Of a stretch of 64,000 bases of DNA, positions 44,900 to 59,900 are shown piece by piece. Every line of letters begins with the position of its first letter. Position 1 is the first letter of the stretch. The DNA comes from Babylonia areolata (taxonomy: Eukaryota > Mollusca > Gastropoda > Neogastropoda > Buccinidae): assembly GCF_041734735.1 (NCBI RefSeq), contig NC_134901.1, positions 17,973,802 to 18,037,801 on the forward strand, written 5' to 3'. Below the pieces are notes generated by a model, which worked only from the letters and a program-made list of their open reading frames with translations, had not been told where the DNA came from and made no database searches. The position numbers and the translations under genes are program-made.

Positions 44900-47800
44900 G
44901 CCTAATTTCAAATGCTGATATCTCGGAACTGAGTTGACGCAAGTCTTTTTAAGTGGTATTTTTGGACTCGGGAGGTCAAAAACTATACAGAAAGATCTGC
45001 TACACATGTCCTTCCGATAGGTCCATTTTTCGTCAATGTTACAGGCCGCGACCTGAAAAATAGTACGAAATTTTAAATGCGGATATCTCAGAACTGAGTT
45101 GACGCAAATCTTTTTATGTGGTATTTTTAGACTCTGGGGGTCAAAAACTATACAGAAAGATGTGCTACACATGTTATCCCGACATGTCCATTTTCCGTCA
45201 ATTTTGTATGCCGCGACCTGGAAAAATAGCGCCTTATTTCAAATGCGAATATCTCGGAACTGAGTTGACGCAAGTCTTTTTATGCGGTATTTTTGGACTG
45301 GGGAGGTCAAAAACCATACAGAAAGATGTGCTACACATGTTATCCCGACATGTCCATTTTTCGTTAATTTTGCAGGCCGCGACGTGGAAAAATAGTACGA
45401 AATTTTAAATGCGGATATCTTGGAACTGAGTTGACGCAAGTCTTTTTATGTCGTATTTTTGGACTCGGAAGGTAAAAAACTATACAGAAAGATGTGCTAC
45501 ACATGTCCTCCCGACAGGTCCATTTTTCGTCAATTTTGCAGGCTGTAACCTGGAAAAATAGTACATAATTTCAAATGCGGATTTCTTGGAACTGAGTTGA
45601 CGGAAGTCTTTTTATGTGGTATTTTTCGACTCGGGGGTTCAAAAACTATCCAGAAAGATGTACTACACATGTTATCCTGACATGTCCATTTTCCGTCAAT
45701 TTTGCAGGCCGCGACCTGGAAAAATAGCGCCTTATTTCAAATGCGGATATCTCGGAACTGAGTTGACGCAAGTCTTTTTATGTGGTATTTTTGGACTCGG
45801 GAGGTCAAAAACTATACAGAAAGATGTGCTACACATGTCCTCCCGACAGGTCCATTTTTCGTCAATTTTGCAGGCCGCGACCTGGAAAAACAGTACCAAT
45901 TTTGAAATTTGGAAATTCGGGCCGCGACCTTGAGAAATAGTACGAAATTTTAAATGCGGATATCTCGGAACTGAGTTGACACAAATCTTTTTATGTGGTA
46001 TTTTTAGACTCTGGGGGTCAAAAACTATACAGAAAGATGTGCTACACATGTTATCCCGACATGTCCATTTTTCGTCAATTTTGCAGGCCGCGACCTGGAA
46101 AAATAGCGCCTTATTTCAAATGCGGATATCTCGGAACTGAGTTGACGCAAGTCTTTTTATGTGGTATTTTTGGACTCGGGAGGTCAAAAACTATGCAGAA
46201 AGATGTGCTACGCATGTCCTCCCGACATGTCCATTTCTGTCAATTTTGCAGGCCGCTACATGGAAAAATAGTACGAAATTTTAAATGCGGATATCTCGGA
46301 ACTGATTTGACGCAAATCTTTTTACGTGGTATTTTTAGACTCTGGGGGTCAAAAACTATACAGAAAGATGTGCTACACATGTTATCCCGACATGTCCATT
46401 TTTCGTCAATTTTGCAGGCCGCGACCTGGAAAAATAATGTCTAATTTCAAATGCGGATATCTCGGAACTGAGTTGACGCAAGTCTTTTTATGTGGTATTT
46501 TTGGACTCGGGAGGTCAAAAACTATACAGAAAGATGTGCTACACATGTTATCCCGACATGTCCATTTTTCGTCAATTTTGCAGGCCGCGACCTGGAAAAA
46601 TAGCATCTTATTTCAAATGCGGATATCTTGGAACTGAGTTGACGCAAGTCTTTTTATGTCGTATTTTTGGACTCGGAAGGTAAAAAACTATACAGAAAAA
46701 TGTGCTACACATGTCCTCCCGACATGTCCATTTTTCGTCAATTTTGCAGGCCGCGACCTGGAAAAATAGCACCTTATTTCAAATGCAGATATCTCGGAAC
46801 TGAGTTGATGGAAGTCTTTTTATGTGGTATTTTTGGATTCGGGAGATGAAAAACTATACAGGAAGATGTGCTACACATGTCCTCCCGACAGGTCCATTTT
46901 TCTTAATTTTGCAGGCCCCGACCTGGAAAAATAGTGCCTAATTTCAAATGCTGATATCTCGGAACTGAGTTGATGCAAGTCTTTTTATGTGGTATTTTTG
47001 GACTCTGGAGGTCAAAAACTATACAGAAAGATCTGCTACACATGTCCTTCCGATAGGTCCATTTTTCGTCAATGTTACAGGCCGCGACCTGGAAAAATAG
47101 TACGAAATTTTAAATGCGGATATCTCGGAACTGAGTTGATGCAAATCTTTTTATGTGGTATTTTTAGACTCTGGGGGTCAAAAACTATACAGAAAGATGT
47201 GCTACACATGTTATCCCGACATGTCCATTTTCCGTCAATTTTGCATGCCGCAACCTGGAAAAATAGCGCCTTATTTCAAATGCGAATATCTCGGAACTGA
47301 GTTGACGCAAGTCTTTTTATGCGGTATTTTTGGACTGGGGAGGTCAAAAACTATACAGAAAGATGTGCTACACATGTTATCCCGACATGTCCATTTTTCG
47401 TTAATTTTGCAGGCTGCGACCTGGAAAAATAGTACATAATTTCAAATGCGGATTTCTTGGAACTGAGTTGACGGAAGTCTTTTTATGTGGTATTTTTGGA
47501 CTCGGGAGGTCAAAAACCATCCAGAAAGATGTACTACACGTGTTATCCCGACATGTCCATTTTCCGTCAATTTTGCAGGCCGCGACCTGGAAAAATAGTA
47601 CGAAATTTTAAATGCGGATATCTCGGAACTGATTTGACGCAAATCTTTTTACGTGGTATTTTTAGACTCTGGGGGTCAAAAACTATACAGAAAGATGTGC
47701 TACACATGTTATCCCGACATGTCCATTTTTCGTCAATTTTGCAGGCCGCGACCTGTGAAAATAATGTCTAATTTCAAATGCGGATATCTCGGAACTGAGT

Positions 47801-49301
47801 TGACGCAAGTCTTTTTATGTGGTATTTTTGGACTCGGGAGGTCAAAAACTATACAGAAAGATGTGCTACACATGTTATCCCGACATGTCCATTTTTCGTC
47901 AATTTTGCAGGCCGCGACCTGGGAAAATATTTAATTTCAAATGGGGATATCTTGGAACTGAGTTGACGCAAGTCTTTTTGTGTCGTATTTTTGGACTCGG
48001 AAGGTAAAAAACTATACAGAAAGATGTGCTACACATGTCCTCCCGAAAGGTCCATTTTTCGTCAATTTTGCAGGCTGTAACCTGGAAAAATAGTACATAA
48101 TTTCAAATGCGGATTTCTTGGAACTGAGTTGACGGAAGTCTTTTTATGTGGTATTTTTGGACTCGGGGGGTGAAAAACTATCCAGAAAGATGTACTACAC
48201 ATGTTATCCCGACATGTCCATTTTCCGTGAATTTTGCAGGCCGCGACCTGGAAAAATAGCGCCTTATTTCAAATGCGGATATCTCGGAACTGAGTTGACG
48301 CAAGTCTTTTTATGTGGTATTTTTGAACTCGGGAGGTCAAAAACTATACAGAAAGATGTGCTACGCATGTCCTCCCGACATGTCCATTTTTCGTCAATTT
48401 TGCAGGCCGCGACCTGGAAAAACAGTACCAATTTTGAAATTTGGAAATGCGGGCCGCAACCTTGAGAAATAGTACGAAATTTTAAATGTGGATATCTCGG
48501 AACTGAGTTGCCGCAAATCTTTTTACGTGGTGTTTTTAGACTCTGGGGGTCAAAAACTATACAGAAAGATGTGCTACACATGTTATCCCGACATGTCCAT
48601 TTTTCGTCAATTTTGCAGGCTGCGACCTGGGAAAATAATATTTAATTTCAAATGCGGATATCTCGGAACTGAGTTGACGCAAGTCTTTTTTTGTGGTATT
48701 TTTGGACTCGGGAGGTAAAAAACGATACAGATAGATGTGCTACACATGTTATCCCGACAGGTCCATTTTTCTTAATTTTGCAGGCCCCGACCTGGAAAAA
48801 TAATGTCTAATTTCAAATGCGGATATCTCGGAGCTCATTTGACGCAAGTCTTTTTTTGTGGTATTTTTGGACTCGGGAGGTCAAAAACTATACAGAAAGA
48901 TGTGCTACACATGTTATCCCGACATGTCCATTTTTCGTCAATTTTGCAGGCCGCGACCTGGAAAAATAGCGCCTAATTTCAAATGCGGATATCTCGGAAC
49001 TGAGTTGATGCCAGTCATTTTATGTGGTATTTTTGGACTCGGGGGTCAAAACCTATACAGAAAGATGTGCTACACATGTTATCCCGACATGTCCATTTTT
49101 CGTCAATTTTGCAGGCCGCAACCTGGAAAAATAGCGCCTTATTTCAAATGTGGATATCTCGGAACTGAGTTGACGCAAGTCTTTTTATGTGGTATTTTTG
49201 GACTCGGGAGGTCAAAAACTATACAGAAAGACGTGCTACACATGTCCTCCCGACAGGTCCATTTTTCTTAATTTTGCAGGCCATGACCTGGAAAAATAGT
49301 G
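44900..49301 (+). repeat. right-arm higher-order repeat, unit 1 (about 4.4 kb)
   Basis: Matches 49,302 onward monomer by monomer. The offset is 4,402 bp to about 45,850, 4,023 bp to about 47,850, then 3,860 bp. The steps are losses of 379 bp (two monomers plus 47) and 163 bp (one monomer) in the second unit. Confidence 0.85.
45873..45966 (+). repeat. compound monomer with 47-bp partial duplication
   Basis: GGCCGCGACC at 45,873 is repeated 47 bp later at 45,920 within one monomer, giving a roughly 213 bp unit. Related compound monomers carrying GAAATTTGGAAATGCGGGCC occur at about 48,403, 52,263, 55,126 and 58,986, marking the higher-order repeat. Confidence 0.85.
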
Positions 49302-52300
49302 CCTAATTTCAAATGCTGATATCTCGGAACTGAGTTGACGCAAGTCTTTTTAAGTGGTATTTTTGGACTCGGGAGGTCAAAAACTATACAGAAAGATCTG
49401 CTACACATGTCCTTCCGATAGGTCCATTTTTCGTCAATGTTACAGGCCGCGACCTGGAAAAATAGTACGAAATTTTAAATGCGGATATCTCGGAACTGAG
49501 TTGACGCAAATCTTTTTATGTGGTATTTTTAGACTCTGGGGGTCAAAAACTATACAGAAAGATGTGCTACACATGTTATCCCGACATGTCCATTTTCCGT
49601 CAATTTTGCATGCCGCGACCTGGAAAAATAGCGCCTTATTTCAAATGCGAATATCTCGGAACTGAGTTGACGCAAGTCTTTTTATGCGGTATTTTTGGAC
49701 TGGGGAGGTCAAAAACCATACAGAAAGATGTGCTACACATGTTATCCCGACATGTCCATTTTTCGTTAATTTTGCAGGCCGCGACGTGGAAAAATAGTAC
49801 GAAATTTTAAATGCGGATATCTTGGAACTGAGTTGACGCAAGTCTTTTTATGTCGTATTTTTGGACTCGGAAGGTAAAAAACTATACAGAAAGATGTGCT
49901 ACACATGTCCTCCCGACAGGTCCATTTTTCGTCAATTTTGCAGGCTGTAACCTGGAAAAATAGTACATAATTTCAAATGCGGATTTCTTGGAACTGAGTT
50001 GACGGAAGTCTTTTTATGTGGTATTTTTCGACTCGGGGGTTCAAAAACTATCCAGAAAGATGTACTACACATGTTATCCCGACATGTCCATTTTCCGTCA
50101 ATTTTGCAGGCCGCGACCTGGAAAAATAGCGCCTTATTTCAAATGCGGATATCTCGGAACTGAGTTGACGCAAGTCTTTTTATGTGGTATTTTTGGACTC
50201 GGGAGGTCAAAAACTATGCAGAAAGATGTGCTACGCATGTCCTCCCGACATGTCCATTTCTGTCAATTTTGCAGGCCGCTACATGGAAAAATAGTACGAA
50301 ATTTTAAATGCGGATATCTCGGAACTGATTTGACGCAAATCTTTTTACGTGGTATTTTTAGACTCTGGGGGTCAAAAACTATACAGAAAGATGTGCTACA
50401 CATGTTATCCCGACATGTCCATTTTTCGTCAATTTTGCAGGCTGCGACCTGTGAAAATAATGTCTAATTTCAAATGCGGATATCTCGGAACTGAGTTGAC
50501 GCAAGTCTTTTTATGTGGTATTTTTGGACTCGGGAGGTCAAAAACTATACAGAAAGATGTGCTACACATGTTATCCCGACATGTCCATTTTTCGTCAATT
50601 TTGCAGGCCGCGACCTGGAAAAATAGCATCTTATTTCAAATGCGGATATCTTGGAACTGAGTTGACGCAAGTCTTTTTATGTCGTATTTTTGGACTCGGA
50701 AGGTAAAAAACTATACAGAAAGATGTGCTACACATGTCCTCCCGACATGTCCATTTTTCGTCAATTTTGCAGGCCGCGACCTGGAAAAATAGCACCTTAT
50801 TTCAAATGCAGATATCTCGGAACTGAGTTGATGGAAGTCTTTTTATGTGGTATTTTTGGATTCGGGAGATGAAAAACTATACAGGAAGATGTGCTACACA
50901 TGTCCTCCCGACAGGTCCATTTTTCTTAATTTTGCAGGCCCCGACCTGGAAAAATAGTGCCTAATTTCAAATGCTGATATCTCGGAACTGAGTTGATGCA
51001 AGTCTTTTTATGTGGTATTTTTGGACTCTGGAGGTCAAAAACTATACAGAAAGATCTGCTACACATGTCCTTCCGATAGGTCCATTTTTCGTCAATGTTA
51101 CAGGCCGCGACCTGGAAAAATAGTACGAAATTTTAAATGCGGATATCTCGGAACTGAGTTGATGCAAATCTTTTTATGTGGTATTTTTAGACTCTGGGGG
51201 TCAAAAACTATACAGAAAGATGTGCTACACATGTTATCCCGACATGTCCATTTTTCGTCCATTTTGCATGCCGCAACCTGGAAAAATAGCGCCTTATTTC
51301 AAATGCGAATATCTCGGAACTGAGTTGACGCAAGTCTTTTTATGCGGTATTTTTGGACTGGGGAGGTCAAAAACTATACAGAAAGATGTGCTACACATGT
51401 TATCCCGACATGTCCATTTTTCGTTAATTTTGCAGGCTGCAACCTGGAAAAATAGTACATAATTTCAAATGCGGATTTCTTGGAACTGAGTTGACGGAAG
51501 TCTTTTTATGTGGTATTTTTGGACTCGGGAGGTCAAAAACCATCCAGAAAGATGTACTACACGTGTTATCCCGACATGTCCATTTTCCGTCAATTTTGCA
51601 TGCCGCGACCTGGAAAAATAGTACGAAATTTTAAATGCGGATATCTCGGAACTGATTTGACGCAAATCTTTTTACGTGGTATTTTTAGACTCTGGGGGTC
51701 AAAAACTATACAGAAAGATGTGCTACACATGTTATCCCGACATGTCCATTTTTCGTCAATTTTGCAGGCCGCGACCTGTGAAAATAATGTCTAATTTCAA
51801 ATGCGGATATCTCGGAACTGAGTTGACGCAAGTCTTTTTGTGTCGTATTTTTGGACTCGGAAGGTAAAAAACTATACAGAAAGATGTGCTACACATGTCC
51901 TCCCGAAAGGTCCATTTTTCGTCAATTTTGCAGGCTGTAACCTGGAAAAATAGTACATAATTTCAAATGCGGATTTCTTGGAACTGAGTTGACGGAAGTC
52001 TTTTTATGTGGTATTTTTGGACTCGGGGGGTGAAAAACTATCCAGAAAGATGTACTACACATGTTATCCCGACATGTCCATTTTCCGTGAATTTTGCAGG
52101 CCGCGACCTGGAAAAATAGCGCCTTATTTCAAATGCGGATATCTCGGAACTGAGTTGACGCAAGTCTTTTTATGTGGTATTTTTGAACTCGGGAGGTCAA
52201 AAACTATACAGAAAGATGTGCTACGCATGTCCTCCCGACATGTCCATTTTTCGTCAATTTTGCAGGCCGCGACCTGGAAAAACAGTACCAATTTTGAAAT

Positions 52301-53969
52301 TTGGAAATGCGGGCCGCAACCTTGAGAAATAGTACGAAATTTTAAATGCGGATATCTCGGAACTGAGTTGCCGCAAATCTTTTTACGTGGTGTTTTTAGA
52401 CTCTGGGGGTCAAAAACTATACAGAAAGATGTGCTACACATGTTATCCCGACATGTCCATTTTTCGTCAATTTTGCAGGCCGCGACCTGGGAAAATAATA
52501 TTTAATTTCAAATGCGGATATCTCGGAACTGAGTTGACGCAAGTCTTTTTTTGTGGTATTTTTGGACTCGGGAGGTAAAAAACGATACAGATAGATGTGC
52601 TACACATGTTATCCCGACAGGTCCATTTTTCTTAATTTTGCAGGCCCCGACCTGGAAAAATAATGTCTAATTTCAAATGCGGATATCTCGGAGCTCATTT
52701 GACGCAAGTCTTTTTTTGTGGTATTTTTGGACTCGGGAGGTCAAAAACTATACAGAAAGATGTGCTACACATGTTATCCCGACATGTCCATTTTTCGTCA
52801 ATTTTGCAGGCCGCGACCTGGAAAAATAGCGCCTAATTTCAAATGCGGATATCTCGGAACTGAGTTGATGCCAGTCATTTTATGTGGTATTTTTGGACTC
52901 AGGGGTCAAAACCTATACAGAAAGATGTGCTACACATGTTATCCCGACATGTCCATTTTTCGTCAATTTTGCAGGCCGCAACCTGGAAAAATAGCGCCTT
53001 ATTTCAAATGTGGATATCTCGGAACTGAGTTGACGCAAGTCTTTTTATGTGGTATGTTTGGACTCGGGAGGTCAAAAACTATACAGAAAGATGTGCTACA
53101 CATGTAATCCCGACATGTCCATTTTTCGTCAATTTTGCAGGCTGCGACCTGGAAAAATATTGCCTAATTTCAAATGCTGATATCTCGGAACTGAGTTGAC
53201 GGAAATCTTTTTATGTGGTGTTTTTGGACTAGGGAGGTCAAAAACTATCCAGAAAGATGTGCTACACATGTCCTCCCGACAGGTCCATTTTTCGTCAATT
53301 TTGCAGGCCGCGACCTGGAAAAATAGTACGAAATTTTAAATGCGGATATCTCGGAACTGAGTTGACGCAAATCTTTTTATGTGGTATTTTTAGACTCTGG
53401 GGGTCAAAAACTATACAGAAAGATGTGCTACACATGTTATCCCGACATGTCCATTTTTCGTCAATTTTGCAGGCCGCGACCTGGAAAAGTAATGTCTAAT
53501 TTCAAATGCGGATATCTCGGAACTGAGTTGACGCAAGTCTTTTTATGTGGTATTTTTGGACTCGGGAGGTCAAAAACTATACAAAAAGATGTGCTACACA
53601 TGTTATCCCGACATGTCCATTTTTCGTCAATTTTGCAGGCTGCGACCTGGAAAAATAATGTCTAATTTCAAATGCGGATATCTCGGAGCTCATTTGACGC
53701 AAGTCTTTTTTTGTGGTATTTTTGGACTCGGGAGGTCAAAAACTATACAGAAAGATGTGCTACACATGTTATCCCGACATGTCCATTTTTCGTCAATTTT
53801 GCAGGCCGCGACCTGGAAAAATAGCGCCTAATTTCAAATGCGGATATCTCGGAACTGAGTTGATGCCAGTCATTTTATGTGGTATTTTTGGACTCAGGGG
53901 TCAAAACCTATACAGAAAGATGTGCTACACATGTTATCCCGACATGTCCATTTTTCGTCAATTTTGCAG
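47247..53969 (+). repeat. 6,723-bp tandem duplication, copy 1
   Basis: Sequence from 47,247 recurs from 53,970 with a constant 6,723 bp offset over the whole length. I found no differences at the places compared. The left limit is set by mismatches at 47,231 and 47,246. Confidence 0.9.
49302..53150 (+). repeat. right-arm higher-order repeat, unit 2 (about 3.85 kb)
   Basis: Second unit of the right-arm higher-order repeat, shorter than unit 1 by the two losses described there. It starts with the same CTGATATCTCGG monomer that follows the assembly gap. Confidence 0.8.
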
Positions 53970-56900
53970 GCCGCAACCTGGAAAAATAGCGCCTTATTTC
54001 AAATGCGAATATCTCGGAACTGAGTTGACGCAAGTCTTTTTATGCGGTATTTTTGGACTGGGGAGGTCAAAAACTATACAGAAAGATGTGCTACACATGT
54101 TATCCCGACATGTCCATTTTTCGTTAATTTTGCAGGCTGCGACCTGGAAAAATAGTACATAATTTCAAATGCGGATTTCTTGGAACTGAGTTGACGGAAG
54201 TCTTTTTATGTGGTATTTTTGGACTCGGGAGGTCAAAAACCATCCAGAAAGATGTACTACACGTGTTATCCCGACATGTCCATTTTCCGTCAATTTTGCA
54301 GGCCGCGACCTGGAAAAATAGTACGAAATTTTAAATGCGGATATCTCGGAACTGATTTGACGCAAATCTTTTTACGTGGTATTTTTAGACTCTGGGGGTC
54401 AAAAACTATACAGAAAGATGTGCTACACATGTTATCCCGACATGTCCATTTTTCGTCAATTTTGCAGGCCGCGACCTGTGAAAATAATGTCTAATTTCAA
54501 ATGCGGATATCTCGGAACTGAGTTGACGCAAGTCTTTTTATGTGGTATTTTTGGACTCGGGAGGTCAAAAACTATACAGAAAGATGTGCTACACATGTTA
54601 TCCCGACATGTCCATTTTTCGTCAATTTTGCAGGCCGCGACCTGGGAAAATATTTAATTTCAAATGGGGATATCTTGGAACTGAGTTGACGCAAGTCTTT
54701 TTGTGTCGTATTTTTGGACTCGGAAGGTAAAAAACTATACAGAAAGATGTGCTACACATGTCCTCCCGAAAGGTCCATTTTTCGTCAATTTTGCAGGCTG
54801 TAACCTGGAAAAATAGTACATAATTTCAAATGCGGATTTCTTGGAACTGAGTTGACGGAAGTCTTTTTATGTGGTATTTTTGGACTCGGGGGGTGAAAAA
54901 CTATCCAGAAAGATGTACTACACATGTTATCCCGACATGTCCATTTTCCGTGAATTTTGCAGGCCGCGACCTGGAAAAATAGCGCCTTATTTCAAATGCG
55001 GATATCTCGGAACTGAGTTGACGCAAGTCTTTTTATGTGGTATTTTTGAACTCGGGAGGTCAAAAACTATACAGAAAGATGTGCTACGCATGTCCTCCCG
55101 ACATGTCCATTTTTCGTCAATTTTGCAGGCCGCGACCTGGAAAAACAGTACCAATTTTGAAATTTGGAAATGCGGGCCGCAACCTTGAGAAATAGTACGA
55201 AATTTTAAATGTGGATATCTCGGAACTGAGTTGCCGCAAATCTTTTTACGTGGTGTTTTTAGACTCTGGGGGTCAAAAACTATACAGAAAGATGTGCTAC
55301 ACATGTTATCCCGACATGTCCATTTTTCGTCAATTTTGCAGGCTGCGACCTGGGAAAATAATATTTAATTTCAAATGCGGATATCTCGGAACTGAGTTGA
55401 CGCAAGTCTTTTTTTGTGGTATTTTTGGACTCGGGAGGTAAAAAACGATACAGATAGATGTGCTACACATGTTATCCCGACAGGTCCATTTTTCTTAATT
55501 TTGCAGGCCCCGACCTGGAAAAATAATGTCTAATTTCAAATGCGGATATCTCGGAGCTCATTTGACGCAAGTCTTTTTTTGTGGTATTTTTGGACTCGGG
55601 AGGTCAAAAACTATACAGAAAGATGTGCTACACATGTTATCCCGACATGTCCATTTTTCGTCAATTTTGCAGGCCGCGACCTGGAAAAATAGCGCCTAAT
55701 TTCAAATGCGGATATCTCGGAACTGAGTTGATGCCAGTCATTTTATGTGGTATTTTTGGACTCGGGGGTCAAAACCTATACAGAAAGATGTGCTACACAT
55801 GTTATCCCGACATGTCCATTTTTCGTCAATTTTGCAGGCCGCAACCTGGAAAAATAGCGCCTTATTTCAAATGTGGATATCTCGGAACTGAGTTGACGCA
55901 AGTCTTTTTATGTGGTATTTTTGGACTCGGGAGGTCAAAAACTATACAGAAAGACGTGCTACACATGTCCTCCCGACAGGTCCATTTTTCTTAATTTTGC
56001 AGGCCATGACCTGGAAAAATAGTGCCTAATTTCAAATGCTGATATCTCGGAACTGAGTTGACGCAAGTCTTTTTAAGTGGTATTTTTGGACTCGGGAGGT
56101 CAAAAACTATACAGAAAGATCTGCTACACATGTCCTTCCGATAGGTCCATTTTTCGTCAATGTTACAGGCCGCGACCTGGAAAAATAGTACGAAATTTTA
56201 AATGCGGATATCTCGGAACTGAGTTGACGCAAATCTTTTTATGTGGTATTTTTAGACTCTGGGGGTCAAAAACTATACAGAAAGATGTGCTACACATGTT
56301 ATCCCGACATGTCCATTTTCCGTCAATTTTGCATGCCGCGACCTGGAAAAATAGCGCCTTATTTCAAATGCGAATATCTCGGAACTGAGTTGACGCAAGT
56401 CTTTTTATGCGGTATTTTTGGACTGGGGAGGTCAAAAACCATACAGAAAGATGTGCTACACATGTTATCCCGACATGTCCATTTTTCGTTAATTTTGCAG
56501 GCCGCGACGTGGAAAAATAGTACGAAATTTTAAATGCGGATATCTTGGAACTGAGTTGACGCAAGTCTTTTTATGTCGTATTTTTGGACTCGGAAGGTAA
56601 AAAACTATACAGAAAGATGTGCTACACATGTCCTCCCGACAGGTCCATTTTTCGTCAATTTTGCAGGCTGTAACCTGGAAAAATAGTACATAATTTCAAA
56701 TGCGGATTTCTTGGAACTGAGTTGACGGAAGTCTTTTTATGTGGTATTTTTCGACTCGGGGGTTCAAAAACTATCCAGAAAGATGTACTACACATGTTAT
56801 CCCGACATGTCCATTTTCCGTCAATTTTGCAGGCCGCGACCTGGAAAAATAGCGCCTTATTTCAAATGCGGATATCTCGGAACTGAGTTGACGCAAGTCT

Positions 56901-59900
56901 TTTTATGTGGTATTTTTGGACTCGGGAGGTCAAAAACTATGCAGAAAGATGTGCTACGCATGTCCTCCCGACATGTCCATTTCTGTCAATTTTGCAGGCC
57001 GCTACATGGAAAAATAGTACGAAATTTTAAATGCGGATATCTCGGAACTGATTTGACGCAAATCTTTTTACGTGGTATTTTTAGACTCTGGGGGTCAAAA
57101 ACTATACAGAAAGATGTGCTACACATGTTATCCCGACATGTCCATTTTTCGTCAATTTTGCAGGCTGCGACCTGTGAAAATAATGTCTAATTTCAAATGC
57201 GGATATCTCGGAACTGAGTTGACGCAAGTCTTTTTATGTGGTATTTTTGGACTCGGGAGGTCAAAAACTATACAGAAAGATGTGCTACACATGTTATCCC
57301 GACATGTCCATTTTTCGTCAATTTTGCAGGCCGCGACCTGGAAAAATAGCATCTTATTTCAAATGCGGATATCTTGGAACTGAGTTGACGCAAGTCTTTT
57401 TATGTCGTATTTTTGGACTCGGAAGGTAAAAAACTATACAGAAAGATGTGCTACACATGTCCTCCCGACATGTCCATTTTTCGTCAATTTTGCAGGCCGC
57501 GACCTGGAAAAATAGCACCTTATTTCAAATGCAGATATCTCGGAACTGAGTTGATGGAAGTCTTTTTATGTGGTATTTTTGGATTCGGGAGATGAAAAAC
57601 TATACAGGAAGATGTGCTACACATGTCCTCCCGACAGGTCCATTTTTCTTAATTTTGCAGGCCCCGACCTGGAAAAATAGTGCCTAATTTCAAATGCTGA
57701 TATCTCGGAACTGAGTTGATGCAAGTCTTTTTATGTGGTATTTTTGGACTCTGGAGGTCAAAAACTATACAGAAAGATCTGCTACACATGTCCTTCCGAT
57801 AGGTCCATTTTTCGTCAATGTTACAGGCCGCGACCTGGAAAAATAGTACGAAATTTTAAATGCGGATATCTCGGAACTGAGTTGATGCAAATCTTTTTAT
57901 GTGGTATTTTTAGACTCTGGGGGTCAAAAACTATACAGAAAGATGTGCTACACATGTTATCCCGACATGTCCATTTTTCGTCCATTTTGCATGCCGCAAC
58001 CTGGAAAAATAGCGCCTTATTTCAAATGCGAATATCTCGGAACTGAGTTGACGCAAGTCTTTTTATGCGGTATTTTTGGACTGGGGAGGTCAAAAACTAT
58101 ACAGAAAGATGTGCTACACATGTTATCCCGACATGTCCATTTTTCGTTAATTTTGCAGGCTGCAACCTGGAAAAATAGTACATAATTTCAAATGCGGATT
58201 TCTTGGAACTGAGTTGACGGAAGTCTTTTTATGTGGTATTTTTGGACTCGGGAGGTCAAAAACCATCCAGAAAGATGTACTACACGTGTTATCCCGACAT
58301 GTCCATTTTCCGTCAATTTTGCATGCCGCGACCTGGAAAAATAGTACGAAATTTTAAATGCGGATATCTCGGAACTGATTTGACGCAAATCTTTTTACGT
58401 GGTATTTTTAGACTCTGGGGGTCAAAAACTATACAGAAAGATGTGCTACACATGTTATCCCGACATGTCCATTTTTCGTCAATTTTGCAGGCCGCGACCT
58501 GTGAAAATAATGTCTAATTTCAAATGCGGATATCTCGGAACTGAGTTGACGCAAGTCTTTTTGTGTCGTATTTTTGGACTCGGAAGGTAAAAAACTATAC
58601 AGAAAGATGTGCTACACATGTCCTCCCGAAAGGTCCATTTTTCGTCAATTTTGCAGGCTGTAACCTGGAAAAATAGTACATAATTTCAAATGCGGATTTC
58701 TTGGAACTGAGTTGACGGAAGTCTTTTTATGTGGTATTTTTGGACTCGGGGGGTGAAAAACTATCCAGAAAGATGTACTACACATGTTATCCCGACATGT
58801 CCATTTTCCGTGAATTTTGCAGGCCGCGACCTGGAAAAATAGCGCCTTATTTCAAATGCGGATATCTCGGAACTGAGTTGACGCAAGTCTTTTTATGTGG
58901 TATTTTTGAACTCGGGAGGTCAAAAACTATACAGAAAGATGTGCTACGCATGTCCTCCCGACATGTCCATTTTTCGTCAATTTTGCAGGCCGCGACCTGG
59001 AAAAACAGTACCAATTTTGAAATTTGGAAATGCGGGCCGCAACCTTGAGAAATAGTACGAAATTTTAAATGCGGATATCTCGGAACTGAGTTGCCGCAAA
59101 TCTTTTTACGTGGTGTTTTTAGACTCTGGGGGTCAAAAACTATACAGAAAGATGTGCTACACATGTTATCCCGACATGTCCATTTTTCGTCAATTTTGCA
59201 GGCCGCGACCTGGGAAAATAATATTTAATTTCAAATGCGGATATCTCGGAACTGAGTTGACGCAAGTCTTTTTTTGTGGTATTTTTGGACTCGGGAGGTA
59301 AAAAACGATACAGATAGATGTGCTACACATGTTATCCCGACAGGTCCATTTTTCTTAATTTTGCAGGCCCCGACCTGGAAAAATAATGTCTAATTTCAAA
59401 TGCGGATATCTCGGAGCTCATTTGACGCAAGTCTTTTTTTGTGGTATTTTTGGACTCGGGAGGTCAAAAACTATACAGAAAGATGTGCTACACATGTTAT
59501 CCCGACATGTCCATTTTTCGTCAATTTTGCAGGCCGCGACCTGGAAAAATAGCGCCTAATTTCAAATGCGGATATCTCGGAACTGAGTTGATGCCAGTCA
59601 TTTTATGTGGTATTTTTGGACTCAGGGGTCAAAACCTATACAGAAAGATGTGCTACACATGTTATCCCGACATGTCCATTTTTCGTCAATTTTGCAGGCC
59701 GCAACCTGGAAAAATAGCGCCTTATTTCAAATGTGGATATCTCGGAACTGAGTTGACGCAAGTCTTTTTATGTGGTATGTTTGGACTCGGGAGGTCAAAA
59801 ACTATACAGAAAGATGTGCTACACATGTAATCCCGACATGTCCATTTTTCGTCAATTTTGCAGGCTGCGACCTGGAAAAATATTGCCTAATTTCAAATGC

